This document shows positions 36,100 to 44,633 of a stretch of 64,000 nucleotides of DNA, piece after piece. The notes below the pieces were generated by a model. The model was not told the DNA's origin and made no database searches. It worked only from the letters and a program-made list of their open reading frames with translations. A program made the translations under genes and the position numbers. Numbering within the stretch: position 1 is the stretch's first letter; each line of letters begins with the position of its first letter. The DNA is taken from positions 186,001 through 250,000 of the forward strand of contig NZ_MSIF01000012.1 in assembly GCF_001921215.1 (NCBI RefSeq), given 5' to 3'. The DNA is from Actinophytocola xinjiangensis. Lineage in GTDB: Bacteria > Actinomycetota > Actinomycetes > Mycobacteriales > Pseudonocardiaceae.

Positions 36100-36400
36100 T
36101 GAGGACTGCCAACCGGGTGCCGGGTACGCCAGCACAGAAGTCGGCGCTTTGGCCTGGCGACCCGGGGCCGCTGTTCACGGCGACAACGAATGTCGGTGCT
36201 GCTGTGGCTTGGCGAACGGCAACCGTTGATCGCGGCGGCAACAGAGGTCGGCGCGGTGTTGGCCCGGCGTGCCGGGACCGCCGATCACGACCACAACAAC
36301 CCGGCGCGGCCACAGCCGGCGAACCGGGGCCGCTGATCACGACCGCAACATCCTCGGCGCGGCCGTGGCCTGGCGTGCTGGGAGCGGTGAGGGCGTTGGG
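36100..36400 (+). repeat. Degenerate ~55-bp tandem repeat in a gene-free region
   Basis: Units begin near 36150, 36205, 36260, 36313 and 36366, each starting with TGGCNTGGCG-like sequence, then CCGNTGATCACGACNRCAACA and GGTCGGCGCGG. A fainter unit precedes them. The period is 53-55 bp. No reading frame across it looks like a gene. The region 35928-36808 is the longest gene-free stretch in the window. Confidence 0.65.
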
Positions 36401-36419
36401 GTTGTCGGCGGGCCACGGT

Positions 36420-36443
36420 GGGGCAGGGCGCCAGCCCTGCCCC
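36420..36443. terminator. Hairpin in the gene-free region
   Basis: GGGGCAGGG and CCCTGCCCC form a 9-bp stem with a six-base loop, and a second small hairpin (GCCCTG-CTT-CAGGGC) follows at about 36448. They could end transcription from the repeat region. Confidence 0.45.
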
Positions 36444-36478
36444 TTGAGCCCTGCTTCAGGGCGGCGGAGGCTCACGGG

Positions 36479-36536
36479 TCAAGAGGCCCACAGGTGAACA
36501 CGAACCCAGACCCCAGCCCATGTCAGGGCCTCTTGA
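36479..36536. repeat. Long-range inverted repeat
   Basis: TCAAGAGGCCC (36479-36489) and GGGCCTCTTGA (36526-36536) are exact 11-bp reverse complements 36 bases apart. The function is unknown. Confidence 0.6.
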
Positions 36537-36544
36537 GGCGTGAG

Positions 36545-36700
36545 TGGCCGCCCGGACAATCCGCCGACAACCCCAACCCCACCCCGCACAAAACCCACCA
36601 CCCAGACCCCCGGGCGAACCCACCACCCCGACCCCTCAAACACCCCACAACCCCAACAAACCAACCCCACCCAACAGGTAGGTAGACCCCCACCCACCAC
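36545..36700. other. C-rich tract with strong strand asymmetry
   Basis: The plus strand is almost free of G for about 130 bases, with many CCCC/CCC/ACCC runs; the minus strand therefore has many closely spaced G3-G4 runs. Just beyond, at 36726-36760, the plus strand itself turns G-rich. G-quadruplex formation is possible. No gene is supported here. Confidence 0.6.
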
Positions 36701-36808
36701 GGGGGGCGTCCCTTGGCCAGTCTATCGGGGAGAAGGGGGTGGGGGAGGGGGTGTTGGTCGTGGTTGTGGATAACTGGGGGCGTGGTTGGGGGTGGCGGTG
36801 TGGCCGCG

Positions 36809-38377
36809 ATGATGGTGGGCGTGCGTGGAGGATTGCTGGTCGCCGGTACGTCGTCGGATGCCGGTAAGAGTGTGGTGGTCGCTGGGGTGTGTCGGTGGCT
36901 GGCGCGCCAGGGGGTGCGGGTGGCGCCGTTCAAGGCGCAGAACATGTCCAACAACTCGGCGGTGACGCCCGATGGCGGCGAGATCGGGCGCGCGCAGGCG
37001 ATGCAGGCCGCCGCGTGTGGGTTGGAGCCCAGTGTGCGGTTCAACCCCGTCCTGCTCAAACCTGGGGCGGACAACAGCTCTCAGGTGGTGGTCCTCGGCC
37101 GGCCGGCGGGGCAGGTCGGCGCACTGTCCTACCGCGACCGGCGGGCCGCGCTGGCCGACGTCGTACTGTCCACATTGGACGAGCTGCGGGCGGAGTTCGA
37201 CGTCGTGGTGTGTGAGGGGGCCGGCTCCCCGGCGGAGATCAACCTGCGGGCGGGGGACATCGCCAACCTCGGGCTTGCCCGGGCGGCGGGTCTGCCGGTG
37301 CTGGTCGTCGGCGACATCGACCGGGGCGGCGTGCTGGCCCACCTGTTCGGCACGCTGGCGATCCTCGACCCGGCTGACCAGGCGCACCTCGCGGCGTTCG
37401 CGATCAACAAGTTCCGGGGCGACCCCGCGCTGCTCGCCCCCGGACTGACCAGGCTGACCGAACTGACCGGGCGCCCGGTGCTCGGCGTCCTGCCCTGGCA
37501 CCCCGACCTGTGGCTGGAGGCCGAGGACTCGCTGTCCTACACCGCCGACGGTGTCATCGGCCGTCCCGCGCCGCCGGTGGGGGAGCAGTGGCTGCGGGTC
37601 GCGGTCGTGCGGTTGCCCCGGATCTCCAACGCCACCGACGTGGAGGCCCTGGCCTGCGAGCCGGGGGTGTCGGTGCGGTTCGTGACCGAACCGTCACGGT
37701 TGGCCGACGCGGACCTGGTCGTCCTACCGGGCACCAAGGCCACCGTTGACGACCTGCGCTGGCTGCGCTCCCAGGGGCTGGCCGACGCGATCACCAGCCA
37801 CGTTCGCGCCGGCCGGCCCCTGCTGGCGATCTGTGGCGGCTACCAGATGCTGGCGGGCACGATCGTCGACGGCGTCGAGTCGGGCGCTGGTGAGGTCCAC
37901 GGACTCGGCCTGCTTGATCTCACCGTGACCTTCGCGACCGCCAAGACCCTCGCCCGGCCCAGCGGAACCGCGTTCGGTGAACCTGTCTCCGGGTACGAGA
38001 TCCACCACGGGCAGGTCACCCGCCGGGGGTCGGTGCCGCCGCTGGTCGACACCGCCGACGGGCCCGAGGGCGCGTTGTCCGGCGCGGTCGCCGCCACCCA
38101 CTGGCACGGGCTGCTCGACAACGACCCGTTCCGCCGCGCCCTGCTGCGCTGGGCCGCCGCCCACGCCGGCCGCCACCGCTTCCGGCCCGCCGAGGACACC
38201 GACGCCACCGCCACCCGCCAGGCCCAGCTCGACCTGCTCGGCGACCTCGTCGCCGAGCACCTGGACACCGACGCCCTCACCAGCCTGATCGACCACGGCG
38301 TGCCCGCAGGCCTGCCGACACTGACGGTCAGTCCAGGGGAAGATCCAGGGGGAGGGCCAGCAGCGCGTTCTCGATGA
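36809..38377 (+). CDS. cobQ: Cobyric acid synthase
   Basis: CobQ amidates four carboxylates of adenosyl-cobyrinate a,c-diamide with glutamine and ATP. The 522-residue protein has the P-loop-like [20 protein letters not shown], the [15 protein letters not shown] motif, and the GATase domain with the cysteine nucleophile in [13 protein letters not shown] and the histidine in [14 protein letters not shown] 36809 is used; ATG 36812 and GTG 36815 are alternatives. No cob gene adjoins it, and I see no cobalamin riboswitch upstream. The 3' end overlaps mtr by 50 bp. Confidence 0.94.
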   Translation: MMVGVRGGLLVAGTSSDAGKSVVVAGVCRWLARQGVRVAPFKAQNMSNNSAVTPDGGEIGRAQAMQAAACGLEPSVRFNPVLLKPGADNSSQVVVLGRPAGQVGALSYRDRRAALADVVLSTLDELRAEFDVVVCEGAGSPAEINLRAGDIANLGLARAAGLPVLVVGDIDRGGVLAHLFGTLAILDPADQAHLAAFAINKFRGDPALLAPGLTRLTELTGRPVLGVLPWHPDLWLEAEDSLSYTADGVIGRPAPPVGEQWLRVAVVRLPRISNATDVEALACEPGVSVRFVTEPSRLADADLVVLPGTKATVDDLRWLRSQGLADAITSHVRAGRPLLAICGGYQMLAGTIVDGVESGAGEVHGLGLLDLTVTFATAKTLARPSGTAFGEPVSGYEIHHGQVTRRGSVPPLVDTADGPEGALSGAVAATHWHGLLDNDPFRRALLRWAAAHAGRHRFRPAEDTDATATRQAQLDLLGDLVAEHLDTDALTSLIDHGVPAGLPTLTVSPGEDPGGGPAARSR

Positions 38378-39716
38378 GTTCCGGCACCGACGGGTGGATC
38401 CAGTACTGGCCCCGCGCCATGGACCGCGCGTCCAGGCCGAAGCTCATCGCCTGGATCAGCGGCTGGATCAGCGTCGCCGCCTGCGGGCCGATGATGTGTG
38501 CGCCCAACAACAGGCCGGTCGCCGGGTCGGCCAGCACCTTCGCGAACCCGGTGGTGTCCTCCATCGCCCAGCCGTAGGCGATGCCGGCGTAGTCCCGCGT
38601 CCCGGTCACGTACCGGACCCCGGCCGCCCGCGCCTGCTCCTCGGTCAACCCCACCGACGCGACCTGCGGCGAGCTGAACACCGCGTGCGGCACGAACCGG
38701 TGGTCGGCGGTCACCGGCTCGTCGGGGTGCAGCAGGTTGTGCTGCACGACCCGCGCCTCGTGGTTGGCGACGTGCTTGAGCTCGTAGTGCGACGAGACGT
38801 CGCCCAGCGCCCACACGCCCCGCGCCGTGGTGGCCTGGGTGTCGTCGACGACCACGTGACCGGTCGGGTCCACCTCGACGCCGGCGGCCGGCAGGTCCAG
38901 CAGGTCCGAGTTGGGCACCCGGCCGACGGCCACCAGCAGCAGGTCGGTCTCCAGCGACGTGCCGTCGGTCAGGTCCACCCGGATCCCGCCGTCGACCGCC
39001 CGCGCGCCGGTGGCGGTCGTCGACGCCCGCAGGTCCCAGCGCTCGCGGGCCAGCTCGGTGAACCGCGCGCTGATGTCGGCGTCCTCGTGGCGCAGCATCG
39101 CCCCCGAGCGGCCCAGGATCGTCACGTCCACACCGAACGACGAGAACACGTGCGCGAACTCGGCGGCCACGAAACCGGTGCCCACGATCGTCATCCGCCG
39201 GGGCAGCTCGTCCAGGCGCATCACCGTGTCGCTGGTGTGGTGGGGCGCGTCGGCCAGTTCGTCGGGCACGACCGCGCGGCTGCCCGCGGCGATCACCACC
39301 CGGTCGGCGGTCAGGTCGGCGGTCGACCCGTCGGCCAGGTCGACGCGCAGCGCGCGCGGGCCGGTGAACCGGGCGGTGCCCTCGAAGACCGTGACGTTCT
39401 CGTTGTCCCGGTGCGTGCGGCGGTACTCGCGGCCACCCCGGGCGATCGGGTCGATGCGGCCGAAGATCCGGTCACGCACCTCGGCCCAGCGCACGTCCCG
39501 CAGCTCCAGGTCGACCCCCAGCTTGCCGGCCGAGGCCGGGGTCGACGCCAGGTCGGCGGTGTGCACGAACATCTTCGTCGGGATGCAGCCCACGTTGAGG
39601 CACACGCCGCCGAACGTGCCCTTCTCCACGATCGCCACCCGCCAGCCGGCGAACCGCTTGTCGAGGATCGAGTTGCCGGAACCGGTGCCGATGATGACCA
39701 GGTCGAAGTGCGTCAC
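38328..39716 (-). CDS. mtr: Mycothione reductase
   Basis: Mtr is a flavin disulfide reductase that regenerates mycothiol from mycothione with NADPH. The 462-residue protein has the FAD motif [10 protein letters not shown], the redox pair Cys39-Cys44 in [13 protein letters not shown], the NADPH motif [16 protein letters not shown] and the C-terminal [16 protein letters not shown]. The GxxxGN start and lack of a Trp-rich glutathione site distinguish it from lipoamide or glutathione reductases. GTG at 39716 follows GGAGG. Confidence 0.92.
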   Translation of the reverse strand: MTHFDLVIIGTGSGNSILDKRFAGWRVAIVEKGTFGGVCLNVGCIPTKMFVHTADLASTPASAGKLGVDLELRDVRWAEVRDRIFGRIDPIARGGREYRRTHRDNENVTVFEGTARFTGPRALRVDLADGSTADLTADRVVIAAGSRAVVPDELADAPHHTSDTVMRLDELPRRMTIVGTGFVAAEFAHVFSSFGVDVTILGRSGAMLRHEDADISARFTELARERWDLRASTTATGARAVDGGIRVDLTDGTSLETDLLLVAVGRVPNSDLLDLPAAGVEVDPTGHVVVDDTQATTARGVWALGDVSSHYELKHVANHEARVVQHNLLHPDEPVTADHRFVPHAVFSSPQVASVGLTEEQARAAGVRYVTGTRDYAGIAYGWAMEDTTGFAKVLADPATGLLLGAHIIGPQAATLIQPLIQAMSFGLDARSMARGQYWIHPSVPELIENALLALPLDLPLD

Positions 39717-39760
39717 ACGTCCTCCAACCCCGTCACCACCGGCGGGCATTCCCGGGTGGC

Positions 39761-40297
39761 TCAGTGCTGGTAGGTCGGCGTGATGATCGCGCGGGCCAGG
39801 GTGTGGAAGGCCAGGTTGAAGCTCACCACGGCGGCCGACGCGTCCGGCGTGACGTCCAGCGCGTCCACGTCGACCGCGTGCACCACGAAGTAGTACCGGT
39901 GCACCTGGTCGCCCTGCGGGGGAGCGGAGCCGCCGTAGTCGCGGGTGGAGAAGTCGCTGCGCACGTGGAAGGCGTCGCCGGGCAGGCTGTCGTCGCCGGC
40001 CCCGGCGCCGGCCGGCAGCTCGGTGGTCGACGCGGGCAGGTTCACCGCGATCCAGTGCCAGAAACCGCCGGGGATCGGCGCGTCCGGGTCGTAGCAGGTG
40101 ACCACGAAACTCTTGGTGTCCGCGGGGAAACCCGACCAGGACAGCTGCGGCGAGAGGTTCTGGCCGCCGGCGCTGTGGTGCACCGCGCTCATCGGCAGCT
40201 GCTGCCCGTCGGTCACGTCGGTGGAGGTCACGGCGAACTCGCCGACGGCCGGCAGCAACGTGTAGGGGTCAGGCGAAACGGGACGCTCCAGGCTCAT
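39761..40297 (-). CDS. YbhB/YbcL-type PEBP family protein
   Basis: The 178-residue protein belongs to the phosphatidylethanolamine-binding/Raf kinase inhibitor-like family. Hallmarks are VVTCYDPDAPIPGGFWHWIA and DYGGSAPPQGDQVHRYYFVV, which form the anion-binding pocket. There is no signal peptide. The biological role of the bacterial members is not known. It lies 44 bases upstream of mtr on the same strand and may be co-transcribed. Confidence 0.92.
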   Translation of the reverse strand: MSLERPVSPDPYTLLPAVGEFAVTSTDVTDGQQLPMSAVHHSAGGQNLSPQLSWSGFPADTKSFVVTCYDPDAPIPGGFWHWIAVNLPASTTELPAGAGAGDDSLPGDAFHVRSDFSTRDYGGSAPPQGDQVHRYYFVVHAVDVDALDVTPDASAAVVSFNLAFHTLARAIITPTYQH

Positions 40298-40411
40298 CGT
40301 CGTCTCCCGGTGGTGATCTTTTGGTGAGCGCCGTTCACCCTAGTCTGCCCGCATCGGCCCCGCCGGGTCCGGATCCGGCCTACCCTGGCCGTGACCGAGG
40401 GAGTGGTGTCA

Positions 40412-41485
40412 GTGAGCGACGAAGACGCGCGGGCCGACGAGTTGGAGCCCACGACCAGGGTGCGGTTCCCGGGGATCAGCCCGAGGGCCTACGAACACCC
40501 GGCCGACCGGGGAGCGATGGCGACCTTACGGGCGGTGCCGGGGGTGACCTCGGTGCTCAAGGCGGTGGCCGGCATGTGGAACGAACGCGCCGAGCGGTTG
40601 TTCGCGGTGGCCTCGTCGATCCGGGTCAGCGACAACCAGTACCCGAGGATCAACCGGATGCGGGTGGACTGCGCCGAGACCCTCGACCTGGACACCACGC
40701 CGGACCTGTTCGTGGCGCGCAGCCCGATCGCCAACGCCTACGCGATCGGCATCGACAAGCCGTTCATCGTGCTGACCACCGGGCTGGTCGAGGCCATGGA
40801 CCGGGACAGCCTGCGGGTGGTGATCGGCCACGAGACCGGGCACATCCTGTCCGGGCACAACGTCCTGCGCACGCTGCTGATGCGGCTGCTTCGCCTGCAG
40901 GCCACCGTGTCCTGGATGCCGATCGGCGCGCTGGGGCTGCGCGCGGTGATCGCCGCGCTGCTGGAGTGGTACCGCAAGGCGGAGCTGACCGCCGACCGCG
41001 CGGGCCTGCTCTGCGGGCAGGACCCGGCGGCGGCGTTGCGCCAGCACGTGTACATGGCCGGCGGCACCAGCATGGACGACATCGACATCCCCGAGTTCAT
41101 GGCGCAGGCCAAGGAGTACGAGGAGGTCGACGACATCCGCGACAGCATCCTCAAGCTGTTGACGGTGGAGAACATGAGTCACCCGTTCTCCGTGGTCCGG
41201 GCCGCGCAGTTGCAGCGCTGGGCGGCCTCGGAGGAGTACCGGGCGATCCTCGCCGGGGACTACCTGCGCCGCGACGACGACGCCCCGTCCAGCTCGATGA
41301 TGGACGACATCAAGTCGGCCGGACGCTCCTACAAGGACTCCTGGTCGAACTCGACCGACCCGCTGACCAAGGTCCTCAGCGACGTCGGCGAGGCCGTCTC
41401 TGGCGCGGCCGGCAAGGTGTTCAACCGGTTCGGCGGCGGAGGGTCCACTTCGGACACCGACAACGAGGGGAACGACCGGAACTAG
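40412..41485 (+). CDS. M48 family metalloprotease
   Basis: The 357-residue protein shows the zinc motif HETGH (140-144), with the third ligand Glu191 in AELTADRAGLL. Surrounding segments LTTGLVEAMDRDSLRVVIG and LLRLQATVSWMPIGALG fit the M48/HtpX-like fold. The C-terminus is Gly/Ser-rich. GTG at 40412 stands eight bases after GGGAG; GTG at 40391, four bases after TACCCT, is an alternative start for a leaderless form. It is divergent from the PEBP gene. Confidence 0.85.
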   Translation: MSDEDARADELEPTTRVRFPGISPRAYEHPADRGAMATLRAVPGVTSVLKAVAGMWNERAERLFAVASSIRVSDNQYPRINRMRVDCAETLDLDTTPDLFVARSPIANAYAIGIDKPFIVLTTGLVEAMDRDSLRVVIGHETGHILSGHNVLRTLLMRLLRLQATVSWMPIGALGLRAVIAALLEWYRKAELTADRAGLLCGQDPAAALRQHVYMAGGTSMDDIDIPEFMAQAKEYEEVDDIRDSILKLLTVENMSHPFSVVRAAQLQRWAASEEYRAILAGDYLRRDDDAPSSSMMDDIKSAGRSYKDSWSNSTDPLTKVLSDVGEAVSGAAGKVFNRFGGGGSTSDTDNEGNDRN

Positions 41486-42075
41486 ACCGTGATCCCCCGG
41501 TCCTCGGCGAACACCTTGCGGCACACGGAGGCGCAGAAGCCGTAGGTCCGGCCGTCGTGGGTCAGGGTGAACGGCGCCTTCGCCAGCTCGATCGTCATGC
41601 CACACACCGGGTCGATGACGCTTCCCTCCGGTGCCTCGTCCCGCTGGCCGGAGGAGCGGTACTCGTCGGTGATCATCCTGGTGACATCACTGCCGGTCGT
41701 CACGCGGCCGAGTGTGCCGAGGTTGTGTTCGCGCAGGTCGACGACGTGCACGACGCAGTGCGGCTCCCGGCTCAGGCGCTCGGGGTCGTCCTCGAAGGAC
41801 GCGATGATCTCGCTGATCCTCGGGACGGCGTACTCGCCGAACTTGTTGCTGCTCCACGAGCCGGGGATGGTGAGCCGGACGAGGTAGCGGGTGCCGTCCG
41901 ACCCGCCGGTCGCCCAGGTGACCGGATCGTGCACGAGGACGTGGGTGAGTTCACGGGCGTTGGCGACCACCGAGTCGGGTGCGCCGCCCTCGCCGACGAG
42001 ATCGTGCAGCAGCCGCTCGGCGAGTTCGTGCTTGTGTGGCAGGGCGCGGTTGGTGAACACCTCGACGGTCATCAT
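41482..42075 (-). CDS. YHS-domain protein with uncharacterised N-terminal domain
   Basis: The 197-residue protein ends in a YHS domain (about 150-195): VIDPVCGMTIELAKAPFT and YGFCASVCRKVF, whose cysteines often bind metal. The first ~140 residues (MMTVEVFTNRALPHKHELAE, LTIPGSWSSNKFGEYAVPRI) look like an alpha/beta domain; a tautomerase-like fold is possible but unproven. The ATG overlaps the stop of the peroxiredoxin-like gene (ATGA), so both are made together. AAGGAGG precedes the start. Confidence 0.8.
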   Translation of the reverse strand: MMTVEVFTNRALPHKHELAERLLHDLVGEGGAPDSVVANARELTHVLVHDPVTWATGGSDGTRYLVRLTIPGSWSSNKFGEYAVPRISEIIASFEDDPERLSREPHCVVHVVDLREHNLGTLGRVTTGSDVTRMITDEYRSSGQRDEAPEGSVIDPVCGMTIELAKAPFTLTHDGRTYGFCASVCRKVFAEDRGITV

Positions 42076-42593
42076 GGGTGGACCTCCTTGGGTACCAGGC
42101 TGAGCAGTTCGTCGACCGACCACTGGTCGTTGGCGTGCACCCCGAGCTTGCTGGCGAGGTGGGTGCCGTCGGGGGCGATCAGGAAGTCGCCGGGCAGGCC
42201 GAGCCGGCCGCCGGCGACGCGCAGCGGCGGTGGCCGGTCGCCCCGGCGCAGCAGGGCGATGCTTCCGCGCACCATGCCCGGCCAGGCCCCGGGGTGCAGC
42301 AGCGAGCGGGGCGCGGACTCGACGCCGTACTCGCGGTAGAGGTGCCGCCGCGGGTCGGCGATCACCGCGAACGGCAGGTCGCCGGCGTGGACCAGCAGTT
42401 CCTCGGTCGGGGAGTGGAACACGACGACCTCGCGGAGGCCGGCGGCCTCGATCTGGTCGTGCCGGGCGACGATCGAGCGCAGGTGCAGGTTGCAGATCGG
42501 GCAGCCGGCGAACCGGCGGAACTGCAGGTGTACGAGGCGGTCCGGATCGGGTAACGGCACCGGGGTGCCGTCGATGGCGGTGAGTGTGCGCAA
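42072..42593 (-). CDS. Peroxiredoxin-like thioredoxin-fold protein
   Basis: The 173-residue protein carries a CxxC, FRRFAGCPICNLHLRSI (Cys31, Cys34), and an AhpC/TSA-type fold: VVVFHSPTEELLVHAGDLPF, then FAVIADPRRHLYREYGV and GDFLIAPDG. It probably reduces peroxides or exchanges disulfides. The start is a TTG at 42593, four bases after GGAGG. It heads a two-gene operon with the YHS gene and is divergent from a TetR gene across twin palindromes. Confidence 0.85.
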   Translation of the reverse strand: MRTLTAIDGTPVPLPDPDRLVHLQFRRFAGCPICNLHLRSIVARHDQIEAAGLREVVVFHSPTEELLVHAGDLPFAVIADPRRHLYREYGVESAPRSLLHPGAWPGMVRGSIALLRRGDRPPPLRVAGGRLGLPGDFLIAPDGTHLASKLGVHANDQWSVDELLSLVPKEVHP

Positions 42594-42611
42594 CGGGTCC
42601 TCCCGCGTAGG

Positions 42612-42624
42612 TGTACAACGTACA
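42612..42624. promoter_or_regulatory. Operator 1 of the TetR/peroxiredoxin locus
   Basis: TGTACAACGTACA: perfect 5-bp arms around AAC. It lies next to the peroxiredoxin-like gene and overlaps a TACGTT -10-like box on the minus strand. Confidence 0.65.
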
Positions 42625-42637
42625 TCTACGGTTTAGC

Positions 42638-42652
42638 GCGTACCTTGTACGC
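42638..42652. promoter_or_regulatory. Operator 2 of the TetR/peroxiredoxin locus
   Basis: GCGTACCTTGTACGC: perfect 6-bp arms around CTT, sharing the GTAC-N3-GTAC core with operator 1. Its centre is 27 bp away. It covers most of TACGCT (42648-42653), the probable -10 box of the TetR gene. Confidence 0.65.
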
Positions 42653-42661
42653 TGTCAACTC

Positions 42662-43291
42662 GTGCCCCGACCACGCTCGCTGACCAGGCAGGGAATCGCC
42701 GCCGCCGCGCTCGCGGTGATCGACCGCGACGGCCTGGACGCGCTCACCATGCGCACCGCCGCCAGGGAGCTCGGCGTGGCGACGATGTCGCTGTACCGCT
42801 ACGTCGCCGACCGCGACGAGCTGGAGGTGCTGGTCATCGACCACGTCGTGGCGGACCTGGACCTGTCGGTGCCGGACGCGGGCTGGCGCGAGCGGCTCAC
42901 GGTGCTGGCCGGGCGGCTGCGGGCGGCCAGCTGCGCGCACCGGGGTGTGGTGCCGCTGCTGCTGCGCCACCGGCACACCTCGCCGGCGGCGCTGCGCTGG
43001 ATCGAGGCGACGCTCGGGGTGCTGACCGAGGCCGGGTTCACCGGCCGGCGGCGGGTCGTCGCCCAGCGCACGCTCGTCGCCTTCGTGTTCGGGGCGTTGC
43101 AGAACGAGTACTACGGCCCGCTCGCCGGTGCCGGTACCGCCGCCATGGCCCAACTGTCCATAAAGGACTTCCCGGTACTGGCGGCGACCGCGAGGCAGGC
43201 CAGGGAACTGTCCCCGGAGGAGGAGTTCCACGACGGACTGGCCGCCGTCCTGGTCGGCCTGGAACGCTCGGGCGTCGAAGAACCCAAATAG
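42662..43291 (+). CDS. TetR-family regulator divergent from the peroxiredoxin-like gene
   Basis: The 209-residue regulator has the helix-turn-helix RQGIAAAALAVIDRDGLDAL, MRTAARELGVATMSLYRYVA, DRDELEVLVIDHVV, and a TetR_C-like ligand domain. The GTG at 42662 lies eight bases after a TACGCT box. It probably represses itself and the divergent redox operon through the twin operators. Longer in-frame codons from 42611 would run through the operators. The ligand is unknown. Confidence 0.9.
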   Translation: MPRPRSLTRQGIAAAALAVIDRDGLDALTMRTAARELGVATMSLYRYVADRDELEVLVIDHVVADLDLSVPDAGWRERLTVLAGRLRAASCAHRGVVPLLLRHRHTSPAALRWIEATLGVLTEAGFTGRRRVVAQRTLVAFVFGALQNEYYGPLAGAGTAAMAQLSIKDFPVLAATARQARELSPEEEFHDGLAAVLVGLERSGVEEPK

Positions 43292-43394
43292 CGCAACGGT
43301 TTTCACCACATCGGGCGACATGGTCAACTTGCTCGTGCGGACGCCCGCGCGAAACTCTTGGCGGCGCACTGTCGACCATCATGAGGAGTTGGAC

Positions 43395-44168
43395 ATGGGA
43401 GTAACCTCCCGGTTCGCGCGGCTGTTGCTGGCCGCGGTCGTGGCCGCCACCGGCGCGGTCGCCGCAGGAGTGGCCCAGGCTGGTGCCGAGGAACGGATCG
43501 TCGGCGGATCACTGGCCAACATCGAGGACTACGGGTACACCGTCTATCTGTCCACACAGGACGGATTCCAGTACTGCGGCGGCACGCTGGTCAGCCAGGA
43601 CAAGGTGGTCACCGCCGCGCACTGCTCCGCCGGCAAGGCCGCCTCGGAGATCCTCGTGGTCGGCGGACGGGAGGACAAGGACAGCGTCGAGGGCACCGTC
43701 TCCCCGGTGCGCGGCATCTGGGTGCACCCCGGCTTCACCGACATCCGCTCCGGCGCGGACATCTCGGTACTCACGCTGGCCACCCCCATGCCCTACGACA
43801 CCGCCCCGCTCGCCACCCCCGACGACACCCCGCTGTACAGGCCGGGCGTGGTCGGCGTGATCCTCGGCTGGGGCCGCACCGCCGCCGACGGCGCCGTGTC
43901 CCCCCAGCTGCGCAGGGCGAGCGTGCCGCTGGTCGCCGACACCAGCTGCCAGCAGGCCTACCCGTCGTTCCTGCCGGCGTCGATGGTCTGCGCCGGGCTG
44001 CCCCAGGGCGGCATCGACACCTGCCAGGGCGACTCCGGCGGACCGCTGACCGTCAGCGGCGTGCTCGTCGGCGTCACCTCCTGGGGCGAGGGCTGCGCCG
44101 AACCCAACCGGCCGGGCGTCTACACCCGCGTCGCCGCCTATGCGGATGAACTCGCCGCCCAGATCTGA
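43395..44168 (+). CDS. Secreted trypsin-like serine protease (S1)
   Basis: The 257-residue exported protease has a signal peptide (MGVTSRFARLLLAAVVAATG to about VAQA), a short propeptide, and a mature start at IVGGSLAN after Arg34. The triad is His76 (TAAHC), Asp122 (GADISVLTL) and Ser214 (CQGDSGGPL). Asp208 in GGIDTCQGDSGG at the base of the pocket predicts cleavage after Arg/Lys. Four to six cysteines match chymotrypsin disulfides. GAGGAG lies six bases before the ATG. Confidence 0.94.
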   Translation: MGVTSRFARLLLAAVVAATGAVAAGVAQAGAEERIVGGSLANIEDYGYTVYLSTQDGFQYCGGTLVSQDKVVTAAHCSAGKAASEILVVGGREDKDSVEGTVSPVRGIWVHPGFTDIRSGADISVLTLATPMPYDTAPLATPDDTPLYRPGVVGVILGWGRTAADGAVSPQLRRASVPLVADTSCQQAYPSFLPASMVCAGLPQGGIDTCQGDSGGPLTVSGVLVGVTSWGEGCAEPNRPGVYTRVAAYADELAAQI

Positions 44169-44180
44169 TATCCAGCAGGG

Positions 44181-44633
44181 GTGACCGATCTGCGTTTCGC
44201 CGGGGGCGACGAACTGACCGCCGCCGAACTGTATGCCCTGCTCACCCTGCGTACGCGGGTGTTCGTGGTCGAGCAGCAGGCGCCCTACCCCGAGCTGGAC
44301 GGGCGCGACCTGCTGCCCGACACCGAACACATCTGGTACCCGTCGTCCGGCGAGCCGCAGGCCTACCTGCGCCTGCTGCGTGAACCGGACGGCGGGTGGC
44401 GGATCGGCCGGGTCTGCACCACCCGGGCCACCCGGGGAACCGGCCTCGGCGCGCGGGTGATGACCGCCGCCATGGACCGCATCGGCGACGACCCGGCCGT
44501 GCTCGACGCGCAGACCTACGCCACCGACTTCTACGCCCGCTTCGGCTTCACCACCGAGGGCGAGCCCTACGCCGACGAGGACGGCATCGAGCACATCACG
44601 ATGCGCCGGCGCGCGGTGGAGCGCAGCGGGTGA
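44181..44633 (+). CDS. ElaA-type GNAT acetyltransferase
   Basis: The 150-residue protein shows the ElaA signature LYALLTLRTRVFVVEQQAPY followed by LDGRDLLPDTEHIWY, then a GNAT loop in IGRVCTTRATRGTGLGARVM. The acceptor is unknown. GTG start 12 bases after the protease stop. The last 38 bases overlap the convergent bioF gene. Confidence 0.9.
   Translation: MTDLRFAGGDELTAAELYALLTLRTRVFVVEQQAPYPELDGRDLLPDTEHIWYPSSGEPQAYLRLLREPDGGWRIGRVCTTRATRGTGLGARVMTAAMDRIGDDPAVLDAQTYATDFYARFGFTTEGEPYADEDGIEHITMRRRAVERSG

Noticed and set aside
36100-36400. CRISPR-like array
   Set aside because: The units are contiguous and degenerate, without constant repeats separated by unique spacers, and no cas gene is present.
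36300-36808. Possible cobalamin riboswitch before cobQ
   Set aside because: I find none of the conserved B12-box elements. The region is repeat and C-rich sequence only.
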